Shown here one piece after another: positions 34,456 through 41,586 of a stretch of 64,000 bases of DNA. The notes beneath the pieces are model-generated. The model did not search any database and was not told the DNA's origin. It saw nothing but the letters and a program-made list of their open reading frames with translations. This stretch comes from Natronorubrum halalkaliphilum (lineage in GTDB: Archaea; Halobacteriota; Halobacteria; Halobacteriales; Natrialbaceae), in assembly GCF_009834785.1 (NCBI RefSeq), contig NZ_WUYX01000026.1, positions 124,120-188,119 on the forward strand. Reading direction: 5' to 3'. The position numbers and the translations under genes were made by a program. Position 1 is the stretch's first letter, and the number at the start of each line of letters is the position of its first letter.

Positions 34456-35502
34456 TTACACCACCTCGATCCGACTGACGTTCGCGCCGACGCGACCGAC
34501 GGTTTCGTACTCCCCGCCGTCGGTCCGGCGCATGATCCGTCCTTCGACGTCGTCGCGTTGTTCGGGAACGTCGAAGAGGCCCGAACCGCAGATAACGTCC
34601 CCGTCGTGGACGGCCCACGTTTCGATGATCTCGTGTGGCTCTCCGGGGAAGGAAACGCGTTCGAAGTCGCGGCCGAAGTTCGTCGACTCGAACAGCGCGA
34701 CCTCGTGGTCGTCGTTGACCCACGCCGGCGGTGCCTCCTCGCCGCCACAGAAGAAGACGGTTCCGTCGTGGACGAACACGCAACGGATGTACGAGAAGTC
34801 GTTGCCGCGGTCGAGACGGGTCCACGACTCGCCGCCGTCGGTCGTCCGGTAGAGCCCTCCTTCGCCGACCGCGTGACCGAGGCCCAGGTTCTCGAGATTA
34901 TGGTCCAGGTAGCCGGTGGTGGCCAACCAGACGTCTTCCGAAATCGGACGGATCTGATGGACGTCGTCGACGATGGTGTCGCGTCGATCCACCCACGTCT
35001 GGCCGCCGTCAGAACTGAGGTGGATGCCGCCCGCTTCGACGCCGGCGATCAACTGCTCCGGTCGTCCCGGAACGACCTCGAGTGCGCGTAACCGAGCGTA
35101 GTGGGGATCGATCGGGGACTCCCAGTGCCCGCGAGACGGGAGGTCGCGAAAGCCCTTCAGCTCCGACCAGGTTTCCCCGTCGTCGACGGATCGGAAGAGG
35201 TAGGGATCGTTCGTTCCGGCGTAGAGTGCGCCGTCCGCAGTCGCCAGGATCGACCAGACTTCGCTTTCGCCGGCGTGCCAGAAGCGATCACCGAGGGGGA
35301 CGCCCAGTTCCTCCCACGTCCGGCCGCCGTCTCGAGAGCGATACGCGCCGGTCGAAGACGCGACGAACGCGCCCTCGGCGTGGTCCCACGACTCGACCGC
35401 CGTCACCACGTCACAGTCCAGGACCTGCTCCGCCTCGTCGCGGTCGAACGGTACGTCTTTGACTCGGTACAGCCCGTCGTCTGTCCCGATCAGTAGTGCC
35501 AT
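34456..35502 (-). CDS. BNR/sortilin-type beta-propeller protein
   Basis: 348 residues from the ATG at 35502; an extension to 35526 is possible. Asp-box repeats recur along the chain: YRSRDGGRTWEEL, LFRSVDDGETWSEL, HLSSDGGQTWVDR, LYRTTDGGESWTRL and a diverged LFESTNFGRDFERV, giving a five- to seven-bladed propeller. No signal peptide, so cytoplasmic. Such proteins may be hydrolases, lactonases or binding modules, and the catalytic residues of true sialidases are not evident. It is divergent from the TatD-like gene, with a palindrome in the shared promoter (35533-35552), and is followed closely by DoxX. Confidence 0.85.
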   Translation of the reverse strand: MALLIGTDDGLYRVKDVPFDRDEAEQVLDCDVVTAVESWDHAEGAFVASSTGAYRSRDGGRTWEELGVPLGDRFWHAGESEVWSILATADGALYAGTNDPYLFRSVDDGETWSELKGFRDLPSRGHWESPIDPHYARLRALEVVPGRPEQLIAGVEAGGIHLSSDGGQTWVDRRDTIVDDVHQIRPISEDVWLATTGYLDHNLENLGLGHAVGEGGLYRTTDGGESWTRLDRGNDFSYIRCVFVHDGTVFFCGGEEAPPAWVNDDHEVALFESTNFGRDFERVSFPGEPHEIIETWAVHDGDVICGSGLFDVPEQRDDVEGRIMRRTDGGEYETVGRVGANVSRIEVV

Positions 35503-35532
35503 ACCCTGCGTGTTACTCTCCACCATACTAAA

Positions 35533-35552
35533 GTTTTACCAAGCTGTAAAAC
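35533..35552. promoter_or_regulatory. Palindrome in BNR/TatD divergent promoter, candidate TetR operator
   Basis: Perfect inverted repeat GTTTTAC (35533-35539) and GTAAAAC (35546-35552) with a 6-base spacer. It closely resembles the palindrome at 38995-39010 beside the TetR gene (shared core TTTAC, four to six bases, GTAAA). It lies immediately upstream of the TATA-like element of the BNR gene. Confidence 0.6.
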
Positions 35553-35635
35553 AGTACGTCCAAGCGGAGACGCCGAACGGATAGCCGACCGATCGATACC
35601 AACCGACACCTCTCGCTCGGATACGACTCTCAGCA

Positions 35636-36640
35636 ATGACCTCATCGCACCCGACCAAGCGCCCGACGGACGCAGCACACCTCGACGAACGACGGACGGA
35701 GTTTCCGACCGATCTCCTGAACCTCCCGTGGATCGACGTCCACAATCACGCACACACACTGTCGTGGGAGGACCGCGAGCGGTACGCCCTCTCCGGCTGC
35801 CGGTCCATGGTGATGGTCGCGTCAGGCTATCACTGGACGCCGTACAAACCCGTCAGAGCGGACGATATCCGCTACCTCTGGGACGACGCGGTCAATCGCC
35901 GTGCGGCGATCGAACGAAACCACTTCTTCGAGGCCAAACTCGGGTTGGGGGTGCACACGGGCGTCCGAATCGAGAACCCGGACGAACTGCTTGACGCGAT
36001 GGCCGACTACTGTGCGCTGGACGAGGTCGTCGCGATCGGCGAAACCGGCGTGACTCCATCACAGCACGTCAGTAGCTGGGACGTAGATCACCAGCAGGCC
36101 GTCGTGCAGGCCCAGATGGAACTCGCGGACGACCACGACCTCCCGGTCATTTTGCACACGCCGAACCAGTCCGGCGATTCGGGACGGTCGTACCGCCCCG
36201 GGATGGGCATCCCCGGATACGAGAAGAACACGACGCTGGGGCAGGAGCCGGTGCTCGAGGGCGACAATCCAGCTCTCGAGGCGGTGAAACTTGATATCGA
36301 AGCGATGCGCGACGCCGGGTTGGACGACCGGCAGGTCGTGGCTTCCCACGCCGACGAAAACAACACCGAGTACCTGATGAGCGAGACCGACTGCTACCTG
36401 AGCTACACCATCGGCCACTCGTGGTTGATCGGCGTCACCGCCGCCGACGTCGCCGACGCCATCGACGAGTACGGACCGGAGCGGATCATGGTCGACACGG
36501 ATTGTGCCAACGTCCTCAGAACGGACCCCTTCGCGCTGAAACGGGCGATTTTCGAGCTCTATCGGTACGGAATCGACGAAGACGCGATTCGCAAAGTCGT
36601 TCTGGAAAACCCGCGCGAGGTCTTCGGACTCGCCGAGTAG
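35636..36640 (+). CDS. TatD-like metal-dependent hydrolase
   Basis: 334 residues, TIM-barrel amidohydrolase superfamily. Metal and catalytic residues: WIDVHNHAHTL (HxH), VVAIGETGVTPS (Glu), LPVILHTPNQ (His), QVVASHADENN (His) and IMVDTDCANV (Asp). The barrel matches TatD-type deoxyribonuclease or lactonase-like hydrolases, but substrate assignment would be a guess. Divergent from the BNR-DoxX pair and convergent with the FAH gene, whose stop is 15 bases away. Gene content and the shared palindrome place it in a catabolic set. Confidence 0.85.
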   Translation: MTSSHPTKRPTDAAHLDERRTEFPTDLLNLPWIDVHNHAHTLSWEDRERYALSGCRSMVMVASGYHWTPYKPVRADDIRYLWDDAVNRRAAIERNHFFEAKLGLGVHTGVRIENPDELLDAMADYCALDEVVAIGETGVTPSQHVSSWDVDHQQAVVQAQMELADDHDLPVILHTPNQSGDSGRSYRPGMGIPGYEKNTTLGQEPVLEGDNPALEAVKLDIEAMRDAGLDDRQVVASHADENNTEYLMSETDCYLSYTIGHSWLIGVTAADVADAIDEYGPERIMVDTDCANVLRTDPFALKRAIFELYRYGIDEDAIRKVVLENPREVFGLAE

Positions 36641-36654
36641 CGCCTTTTCGGGAG

Positions 36655-37542
36655 CTATTCGAAGGCGCAGGAGTTGGTCAGTTCGCCGAGTTCTTCGATC
36701 CCGATTGTCACGCTGTCGCCGTCCTCGAGGAGCACCGGCGGCTCTCGGTAGACGCCGACGCCGGGCGGCGTGCCGGTGAAAATGAGGTCGCCCGGCTCGA
36801 GGGTAAACGCCTGGCTGCAGAACGAAACGAGTTCGTCGATCCCGAAGATCAGGTTGGCGGTCGTCGACTCCTGGAGTCGCTCTCCGTTCACTTCCGCCCA
36901 GATATCGAGGTCGTGCGGGTCGTCCAGTTCGTCCGTCGTGACGAGTTCCGGGCCGATCGGGGCGAACGTGTCGAGGCTCTTTCCGCGGACCCACTGGCCG
37001 TCGCCGTGCTGGAGGTCCCGCGCCGACACGTCGTTGCCGACGAGGAAGCCGGCGACGTGGTCGAGCGCCTCGTCCTCGTCGACGCGACGCGCCTCGCGGC
37101 CGATGACGACGACGAGTTCCGCCTCGTAGTCGACCTTTTCAGTGAGGTCGGGATCCCACGCGATGGGGCTCTCCGGACCGGTAACCGACGTGGGAAACTT
37201 CGAGAAGAGGACGGGCTCGTCGGGGATCGGATTGTCTCCCTCCTCGGCGTGGTCGCGGTAGTTGAGGCCGACACAAACGATCTTCTCCGGATCCGTGATC
37301 GGCGCGAGCCGTTCGACCTCCTCGAGGTCGTACGTGCCGACGTTCGTCTCGTCGGCGTACTCGACGGCCAGTTTCGCCTTCCGTTGCCACTCCCACTCGG
37401 CGAGCAGTTCGGTACTCCGGTCGCCGATAGTCACGCCGGCCGCAGCTCCGGCTTCGGAGAGGTTAACGACGGTTTCGTCGTCCGTTCGTACGCCACACCA
37501 CGGCTCTTCCGTTTCTGCTGTCTGATATTGTCCAAGTCTCAT
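36655..37542 (-). CDS. Fumarylacetoacetate hydrolase (FAH) family enzyme
   Basis: 295 residues from the ATG at 37542. The N-terminal cap (1-75) is followed by the FAH fold: IVCVGLNYRDHAEE, KFPTSVTGPESPIAWDPD, DYEAELVVVIGREARRV (metal-binding Glu residues), FLVGNDVSARDLQ, and FTGTPPGVGVYREPPVLLED. Typical FAH enzymes hydrolyse or decarboxylate C-C bonds of 2-oxo acids late in aromatic or heterocycle breakdown, or are oxaloacetate tautomerases. The exact substrate is unknown. It follows the amidohydrolase gene (37605-38960) in the same direction after 62 bases. Confidence 0.9.
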   Translation of the reverse strand: MRLGQYQTAETEEPWCGVRTDDETVVNLSEAGAAAGVTIGDRSTELLAEWEWQRKAKLAVEYADETNVGTYDLEEVERLAPITDPEKIVCVGLNYRDHAEEGDNPIPDEPVLFSKFPTSVTGPESPIAWDPDLTEKVDYEAELVVVIGREARRVDEDEALDHVAGFLVGNDVSARDLQHGDGQWVRGKSLDTFAPIGPELVTTDELDDPHDLDIWAEVNGERLQESTTANLIFGIDELVSFCSQAFTLEPGDLIFTGTPPGVGVYREPPVLLEDGDSVTIGIEELGELTNSCAFE

Positions 37543-37550
37543 GTGTGTTA

Positions 37551-37578
37551 GTGAATCGTTGATATTGGTGAATCGTTG
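37551..37578. repeat. 11-base direct repeat before the FAH gene
   Basis: GTGAATCGTTG occurs at 37551-37561 and again at 37568-37578, period 17 bases, in the gap between the amidohydrolase and FAH genes. It may be a regulator half-site pair or chance. Confidence 0.35.
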
Positions 37579-37604
37579 GAGTCGCTGCTGGGCGGACGGC
37601 TCGG

Positions 37605-38960
37605 TTACAGGTCCAACTCAGCTTCGTCGACCAAGCGTCGTCCGGACTGCACGAACCGGTCGAACTCCTCCCGCACGAGAGGGTTGAGCAACTCCCCGTC
37701 GCGCTTGACCGGTTCTCCGTCGACGAGCACCGTGTCGATGTGGGATGGATCGGTCTGGAACACGACGGTCTGGATCGGGGAGTGCGAGGGAGCCGTCATG
37801 AAATCGTCGGTGTCGATCATGACGATGTCCGCCCGCTTTCCGGGCGTGAGCGTTCCGATTTCGTCCTCCATGTTCAGGGCCTTCGCCCCTTCGATTGTCG
37901 CCATCTCGAGCGTGTCGCGAGCCGTCGTGTTGACGCCGGTGACCTCCTCGTCGTTCTCGAGCGTCGCCTGGTTCTCGAACATCCGCTGGACCTGCAGGCC
38001 GATCCGCATCTGGCTGGTCATGTCGCCGCTGATGTTCGAACAGACGTCGACGCCCCACGCCGGGCGGCCGCCGGCTTCCAGTACTTTCCCCGTGACGGGG
38101 ATTCCGTGGCCCATCTGCATCTCGACCTCCGGCGTCGCCGAGAACGAGACGCCCTGCTCGACGGCGTGGTCGATGTCCTCCTGGGAGAAGTGATTCCCGT
38201 GGGCGACGTTGACGTCCGGGCCGAGCATGTCGTGGAGGCAGCCAAAGCCCTGGTAGTCCTCGCCGTAGACCGAGGAGGGCCACACCGTAGCCCCCATATG
38301 GACGGTCGCGAGCGCCCCGATGTCCCGCGCCAGTTCCAGGTCGGTGCAGGCGGTCTCGTCGGTACAGAAATCCGGCCCCCGGAGCCCGATCCCCAGACTG
38401 AGCAGGTCGTCGTCGCGGATCCGCTCGGAGTGGAATTCGCGGATCTGCTGCTCGGGGAGGCAGACGTCGCTTTCGTACCACCACTTCGCCGAGTCGTCGC
38501 CCGCCGGGCCGTAGGTGTACACCGCTCGCAGTCCGGTGTCCTGCAGCGCGTCCACGGCCCGTTCGGCGTGTTCGAGCGAGTTGGGATACGACCAGTCCAG
38601 GGCCGTCGTCGTCCCCGTATAGAGCTTCTCGAAGGCGCCAAAGAGGCCGCCGAGGTACATGTCTTCAGGCTGGTAGAGCCCGGTGATGTTGCCGAGCATG
38701 TGCTCGAAGTATTCGCCCATGAGTGACCAGTCCCCGGCGATACCCCGTACCTGGGTCTGTGCGAGGTGGATGTGCGAATCGACGAATCCGGGCAGTACGA
38801 TGTGGTCCGACGCGTCGATCACCTCCGCGTTCGACGCGGACAGTCCGCGCCCGATCTCGACGATTTCGCCGTCCTCGATCAGCACGTCCGCGTCGTCCAG
38901 TTCCCCGATCTCCGGGTCGAGGGAAACGACCGTCCCGTTCTGTATGAGTGTTTGTGACAT
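37605..38960 (-). CDS. Amidohydrolase (SAH/5'-methylthioadenosine deaminase or chlorohydrolase-like)
   Basis: 451 residues from the ATG at 38960. Composite beta-sandwich and TIM barrel of the cytosine-deaminase group: start SQTLIQNGTVVSLDP, metal motif VDSHIHLAQTQ, later His in LATVHMGATVW and NVAHGNHFSQ, and Asp in WGVDVCSN, then a C-terminal LTPGKRADIVMID sandwich strand. Members hydrolyse amino or halo groups on heterocycles or open rings. It faces the TetR gene across a 112-base promoter with a palindrome (38995-39010) and is followed by FAH, so it is probably the first step encoded by this operon. Confidence 0.87.
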   Translation of the reverse strand: MSQTLIQNGTVVSLDPEIGELDDADVLIEDGEIVEIGRGLSASNAEVIDASDHIVLPGFVDSHIHLAQTQVRGIAGDWSLMGEYFEHMLGNITGLYQPEDMYLGGLFGAFEKLYTGTTTALDWSYPNSLEHAERAVDALQDTGLRAVYTYGPAGDDSAKWWYESDVCLPEQQIREFHSERIRDDDLLSLGIGLRGPDFCTDETACTDLELARDIGALATVHMGATVWPSSVYGEDYQGFGCLHDMLGPDVNVAHGNHFSQEDIDHAVEQGVSFSATPEVEMQMGHGIPVTGKVLEAGGRPAWGVDVCSNISGDMTSQMRIGLQVQRMFENQATLENDEEVTGVNTTARDTLEMATIEGAKALNMEDEIGTLTPGKRADIVMIDTDDFMTAPSHSPIQTVVFQTDPSHIDTVLVDGEPVKRDGELLNPLVREEFDRFVQSGRRLVDEAELDL

Positions 38961-38994
38961 GGCCAGTAACAAAGTCTGACCATGAGGTTAAAAA

Positions 38995-39010
38995 TTTACC
39001 GCTCGGTAAA
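38995..39010. promoter_or_regulatory. TetR operator candidate between amidohydrolase and tetR-family genes
   Basis: Perfect inverted repeat TTTACC (38995-39000) and GGTAAA (39005-39010), 4-base spacer, in the divergent promoter. On the amidohydrolase side it lies just upstream of an A/T-rich TATA-like stretch (38984-38996). The TetR-family gene starts 63 bases away, as is typical of self-regulated pairs. Confidence 0.65.
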
Positions 39011-39043
39011 GATTCGGTCGTCGATATGTTTCGGAGCAGTCCT

Positions 39044-39053
39044 GTTATATATC
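39044..39053 (+). promoter_or_regulatory. TATA box of the TetR-family gene
   Basis: TTATATATC about 25 bases before the ATG at 39073 fits a leaderless transcript and supports this start. Confidence 0.5.
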
Positions 39054-39072
39054 TCTCTGTCCCAGTATCCGT

Positions 39073-39687
39073 ATGAGCGACCCCCAAGAGAAAGTCTCCT
39101 CCAAAGACACCGAGGAGGTGATCATGGAGGCGACGTTTCGCGCGCTGAGCAAACACGGCTACAAGGATCTCCGAATGCGCGATATCGGGGACGAAATGGA
39201 GCTGACGCGACAGGTCATTCACTACCACTTCGACGGAAAGTACGATCTGATGTCCGCATTTTTAGAACACATCATCGAGCAGTACGAGGGCAGCGTCGAA
39301 GTGGACGGAGACGCGGACCCGCGGTCGGAACTCGACGCGCGGATCGATCAGTGTCTGTTCGGGCCGGAGTTCGAGGAGTTCACCCACTGGGACCGCATGA
39401 AGGTCTACCACGAACTGTACACGTACGCACAGAACGACGGCGAACACCGGAAGGTCTTCAACGAACACTATGACCGGATCCGCGGCAGTATCGTCGAGGT
39501 CGTCGAGGACGGCATCGAGCAGGGCGAGTTTCGTGACGTAAACGTCGACCGAATGGGGCAACTTATTACGGACGTCATCCACGCCGCTCGGGGACGCCGA
39601 ATCTCGCTGGGCCACGAAGACGCGCCGGAAGAGGCCCGCCGGGCCATCGACGAGTTCATTCTCGATTCCTTGTACGCGGACGCTTGA
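39073..39687 (+). CDS. TetR-family transcriptional regulator
   Basis: 204 residues. Residues about 8-60 are the TetR DNA-binding domain (VIMEATFRALSKHGYKDLRM, then MELTRQVIHYHFDGKYDLM). The rest is an alpha-helical ligand domain with a conserved-looking VYHELYTYAQND region. TetR proteins usually repress divergent genes until a small molecule binds. Likely operators are the palindromes at 38995-39010 and 35533-35552, which would place the amidohydrolase-FAH operon, BNR-DoxX and TatD-like genes under its control. The ligand may be the substrate of this cluster. Confidence 0.92.
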   Translation: MSDPQEKVSSKDTEEVIMEATFRALSKHGYKDLRMRDIGDEMELTRQVIHYHFDGKYDLMSAFLEHIIEQYEGSVEVDGDADPRSELDARIDQCLFGPEFEEFTHWDRMKVYHELYTYAQNDGEHRKVFNEHYDRIRGSIVEVVEDGIEQGEFRDVNVDRMGQLITDVIHAARGRRISLGHEDAPEEARRAIDEFILDSLYADA

Positions 39688-39928
39688 GGACCGCTCCGCC
39701 CCGAAGGGGCACGATGAGACGCTTCCCGTCTCGATGTCGTTCGAGAAACGGGTTCTCCCGCGCTGACGAGACGGACAACCTATCTCGAACCACCCGCAAA
39801 AACGCGACGGCTTTTCGAGGACGAGGATTGCTCGCGGGCCAGCGGACCGTTCCCACTCTCTCGAGGAACCACCACCGAGCGACGAGTCACGGAACCTTTC
39901 AAGGTCCGCCTGGCCGAAGGATCGCTCA

Positions 39929-40471
39929 ATGTCGGAACACCAGATCTCGCTCACCGTCGACGGGGAGCGGGAGACGCTAACGGTAGAGGGGCGGACGCTA
40001 CTCGTCCACGCACTCCGGGAGGACCTGGGCGTTACCGCACCGAAGGTGGGCTGTGAGACCAGCAAGTGCGGGGCCTGTACGGTCGAACTCGACGGCGACG
40101 TCGTCAAGGCGTGTACCGTCCTTGCGGTCCAGGCCGACGGCAAGACCGTCCGGACGGCGGCGAGCGACACCGAGGACGACGTTCGCTCCGTCGTCACGCA
40201 GCAGTTTCACGAGCAACACGGCCTGCAGTGTGGCTACTGCACGCCGGGCATGGTGTTGACCGCGGCCGACCTGCTGCGGGAGAATCCGGACCCGACGCCG
40301 TCCGAGATTCGGGCGTCGCTGAAGGGGAACATCTGCCGGTGTACGGGGTACACGAACATCGTGCGAGCGGTGGAATCGGCGGCGTCCGAACTCGAGGGGA
40401 CGGCCGCCGTCGCCGGAGACGGCGGTAAGACCGCGGCCGTCGACGGGTCCGCGCCGGAGGGTGACGACTGA
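39929..40471 (+). CDS. Molybdenum hydroxylase small subunit, two [2Fe-2S] clusters
   Basis: 180 residues. The ferredoxin-like domain carries VGCETSKCGACTVELDGDVV; the helical domain carries QCGYCTPGMV and GNICRCTGYTNIV. Both clusters therefore look complete. A Gly/Ala-rich tail of about 25 residues is unusual and probably a linker. It passes electrons from the molybdenum site to FAD in the neighbouring subunit. The next gene starts at its stop (one-base overlap, TGATG at 40469-40473), and the third overlaps the second, giving a coupled S-M-L operon. Confidence 0.93.
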   Translation: MSEHQISLTVDGERETLTVEGRTLLVHALREDLGVTAPKVGCETSKCGACTVELDGDVVKACTVLAVQADGKTVRTAASDTEDDVRSVVTQQFHEQHGLQCGYCTPGMVLTAADLLRENPDPTPSEIRASLKGNICRCTGYTNIVRAVESAASELEGTAAVAGDGGKTAAVDGSAPEGDD

Positions 40472-41586
40472 TGTTCCCGCCGTCGTTCGACTACCACCGC
40501 GCCTCGAGCGTTTCGGAGGCGCTGTCGTTGCTTGCGGAGCTTCCGGACGCGACGCTCCTGGCGGGCGGACACGCGCTGCTCCCCCGTCTCAAGAACGGCC
40601 GCGCCGAGCCGGGAGCGGTCGTCGACGTGAGCGAACTCCCGGAGCTGATCGGCGTCGATGTCGGCTCCGAGGCGACCGTCGTCGGCGCGGCGACCACGTA
40701 CGCGACCCTGCTCGAGACGGGCACCGAGGCTGGCGACGCCGATGAAGAGTCCGACGCTGGCGGGTCTGTAGGCGATCCCACCGCCGGCCGTTCCGTCCTC
40801 GAACAGCACGCACCGGCGTTTCTCGAGGCGACTCGCGCGGTCGGCGATCGCCAGATTCGCAACCGCGGCACCGTCGGCGGCAACCTGGCGGAGGCGCATC
40901 CGGAGTCGGACCTGCCCGCCGCGGCGCTCGTCGCCGACGCGTCGGTCCGGATCCGCGGGTCGGGCGGAGAACGCGAGGTCGCCGTCGAGGAGTTTCTCAC
41001 CGGCGCGTTCGAGAGCGCCGTCGGCGACGACGAGATCGTTACCGCCGTCCGGATTCCACATGTCGACGGTTGGGATGGGAGTAACGGCGGCGATGCTGAA
41101 GAGAACGGGAGCGACAGAAACGAACCGACCGTCGACAACGGCGGTGCCTACGTCCGGAAGACGCATCCGACGTCCGGCTACGCGATGGTCGGCGTCGCGG
41201 TTCGCGTCGGCATCGATGACGGCGTAATCGCGTCGGCACGCGTCGCCGCCAACGGCGTGGCCGACACCGCGCTGCGTCTCTCGAGCGTCGAGACGGCACT
41301 CGAGGGGATCGACGTGACCACCGAGGGCGTGGGCGAGCGCGTGACCGCAGCCGTCGAAAACGCGCCAGCCGACGTTCCCGAGGCAACACGGCGCGGCGAC
41401 GTTCACGCGTCGGCAGAGTACCGCGTGAGCGTTCTCCCGACCTACGTGGAACGGGCGGTTCGAGCGGCCGTAGACAGTACGGAGGCCGGCTCGGATGGTG
41501 GTCCGGATTCCGTCGGCGACAGCGCTCCCGACTCCGACTCCGGGAGGAACGGCCGACGCGACCAGCAGGGAGGTGAGCCGCGATGA
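40471..41586 (+). CDS. Molybdenum hydroxylase FAD-binding subunit
   Basis: 371 residues. FAD-binding PCMH-type fold: opening FPPSFDYHRASSVSEALSLL, flavin motif ATLLAGGHALLPRLKN, then AVGDRQIRNRGTVGGNLAEA and HPESDLPAAALVADA, with a C-terminal CO-dehydrogenase flavoprotein domain. An acidic low-complexity tail of about 40 residues follows. It accepts electrons from the Fe-S subunit and hands them to the final acceptor. The stop overlaps the large subunit start by four bases. Confidence 0.92.
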   Translation: MFPPSFDYHRASSVSEALSLLAELPDATLLAGGHALLPRLKNGRAEPGAVVDVSELPELIGVDVGSEATVVGAATTYATLLETGTEAGDADEESDAGGSVGDPTAGRSVLEQHAPAFLEATRAVGDRQIRNRGTVGGNLAEAHPESDLPAAALVADASVRIRGSGGEREVAVEEFLTGAFESAVGDDEIVTAVRIPHVDGWDGSNGGDAEENGSDRNEPTVDNGGAYVRKTHPTSGYAMVGVAVRVGIDDGVIASARVAANGVADTALRLSSVETALEGIDVTTEGVGERVTAAVENAPADVPEATRRGDVHASAEYRVSVLPTYVERAVRAAVDSTEAGSDGGPDSVGDSAPDSDSGRNGRRDQQGGEPR

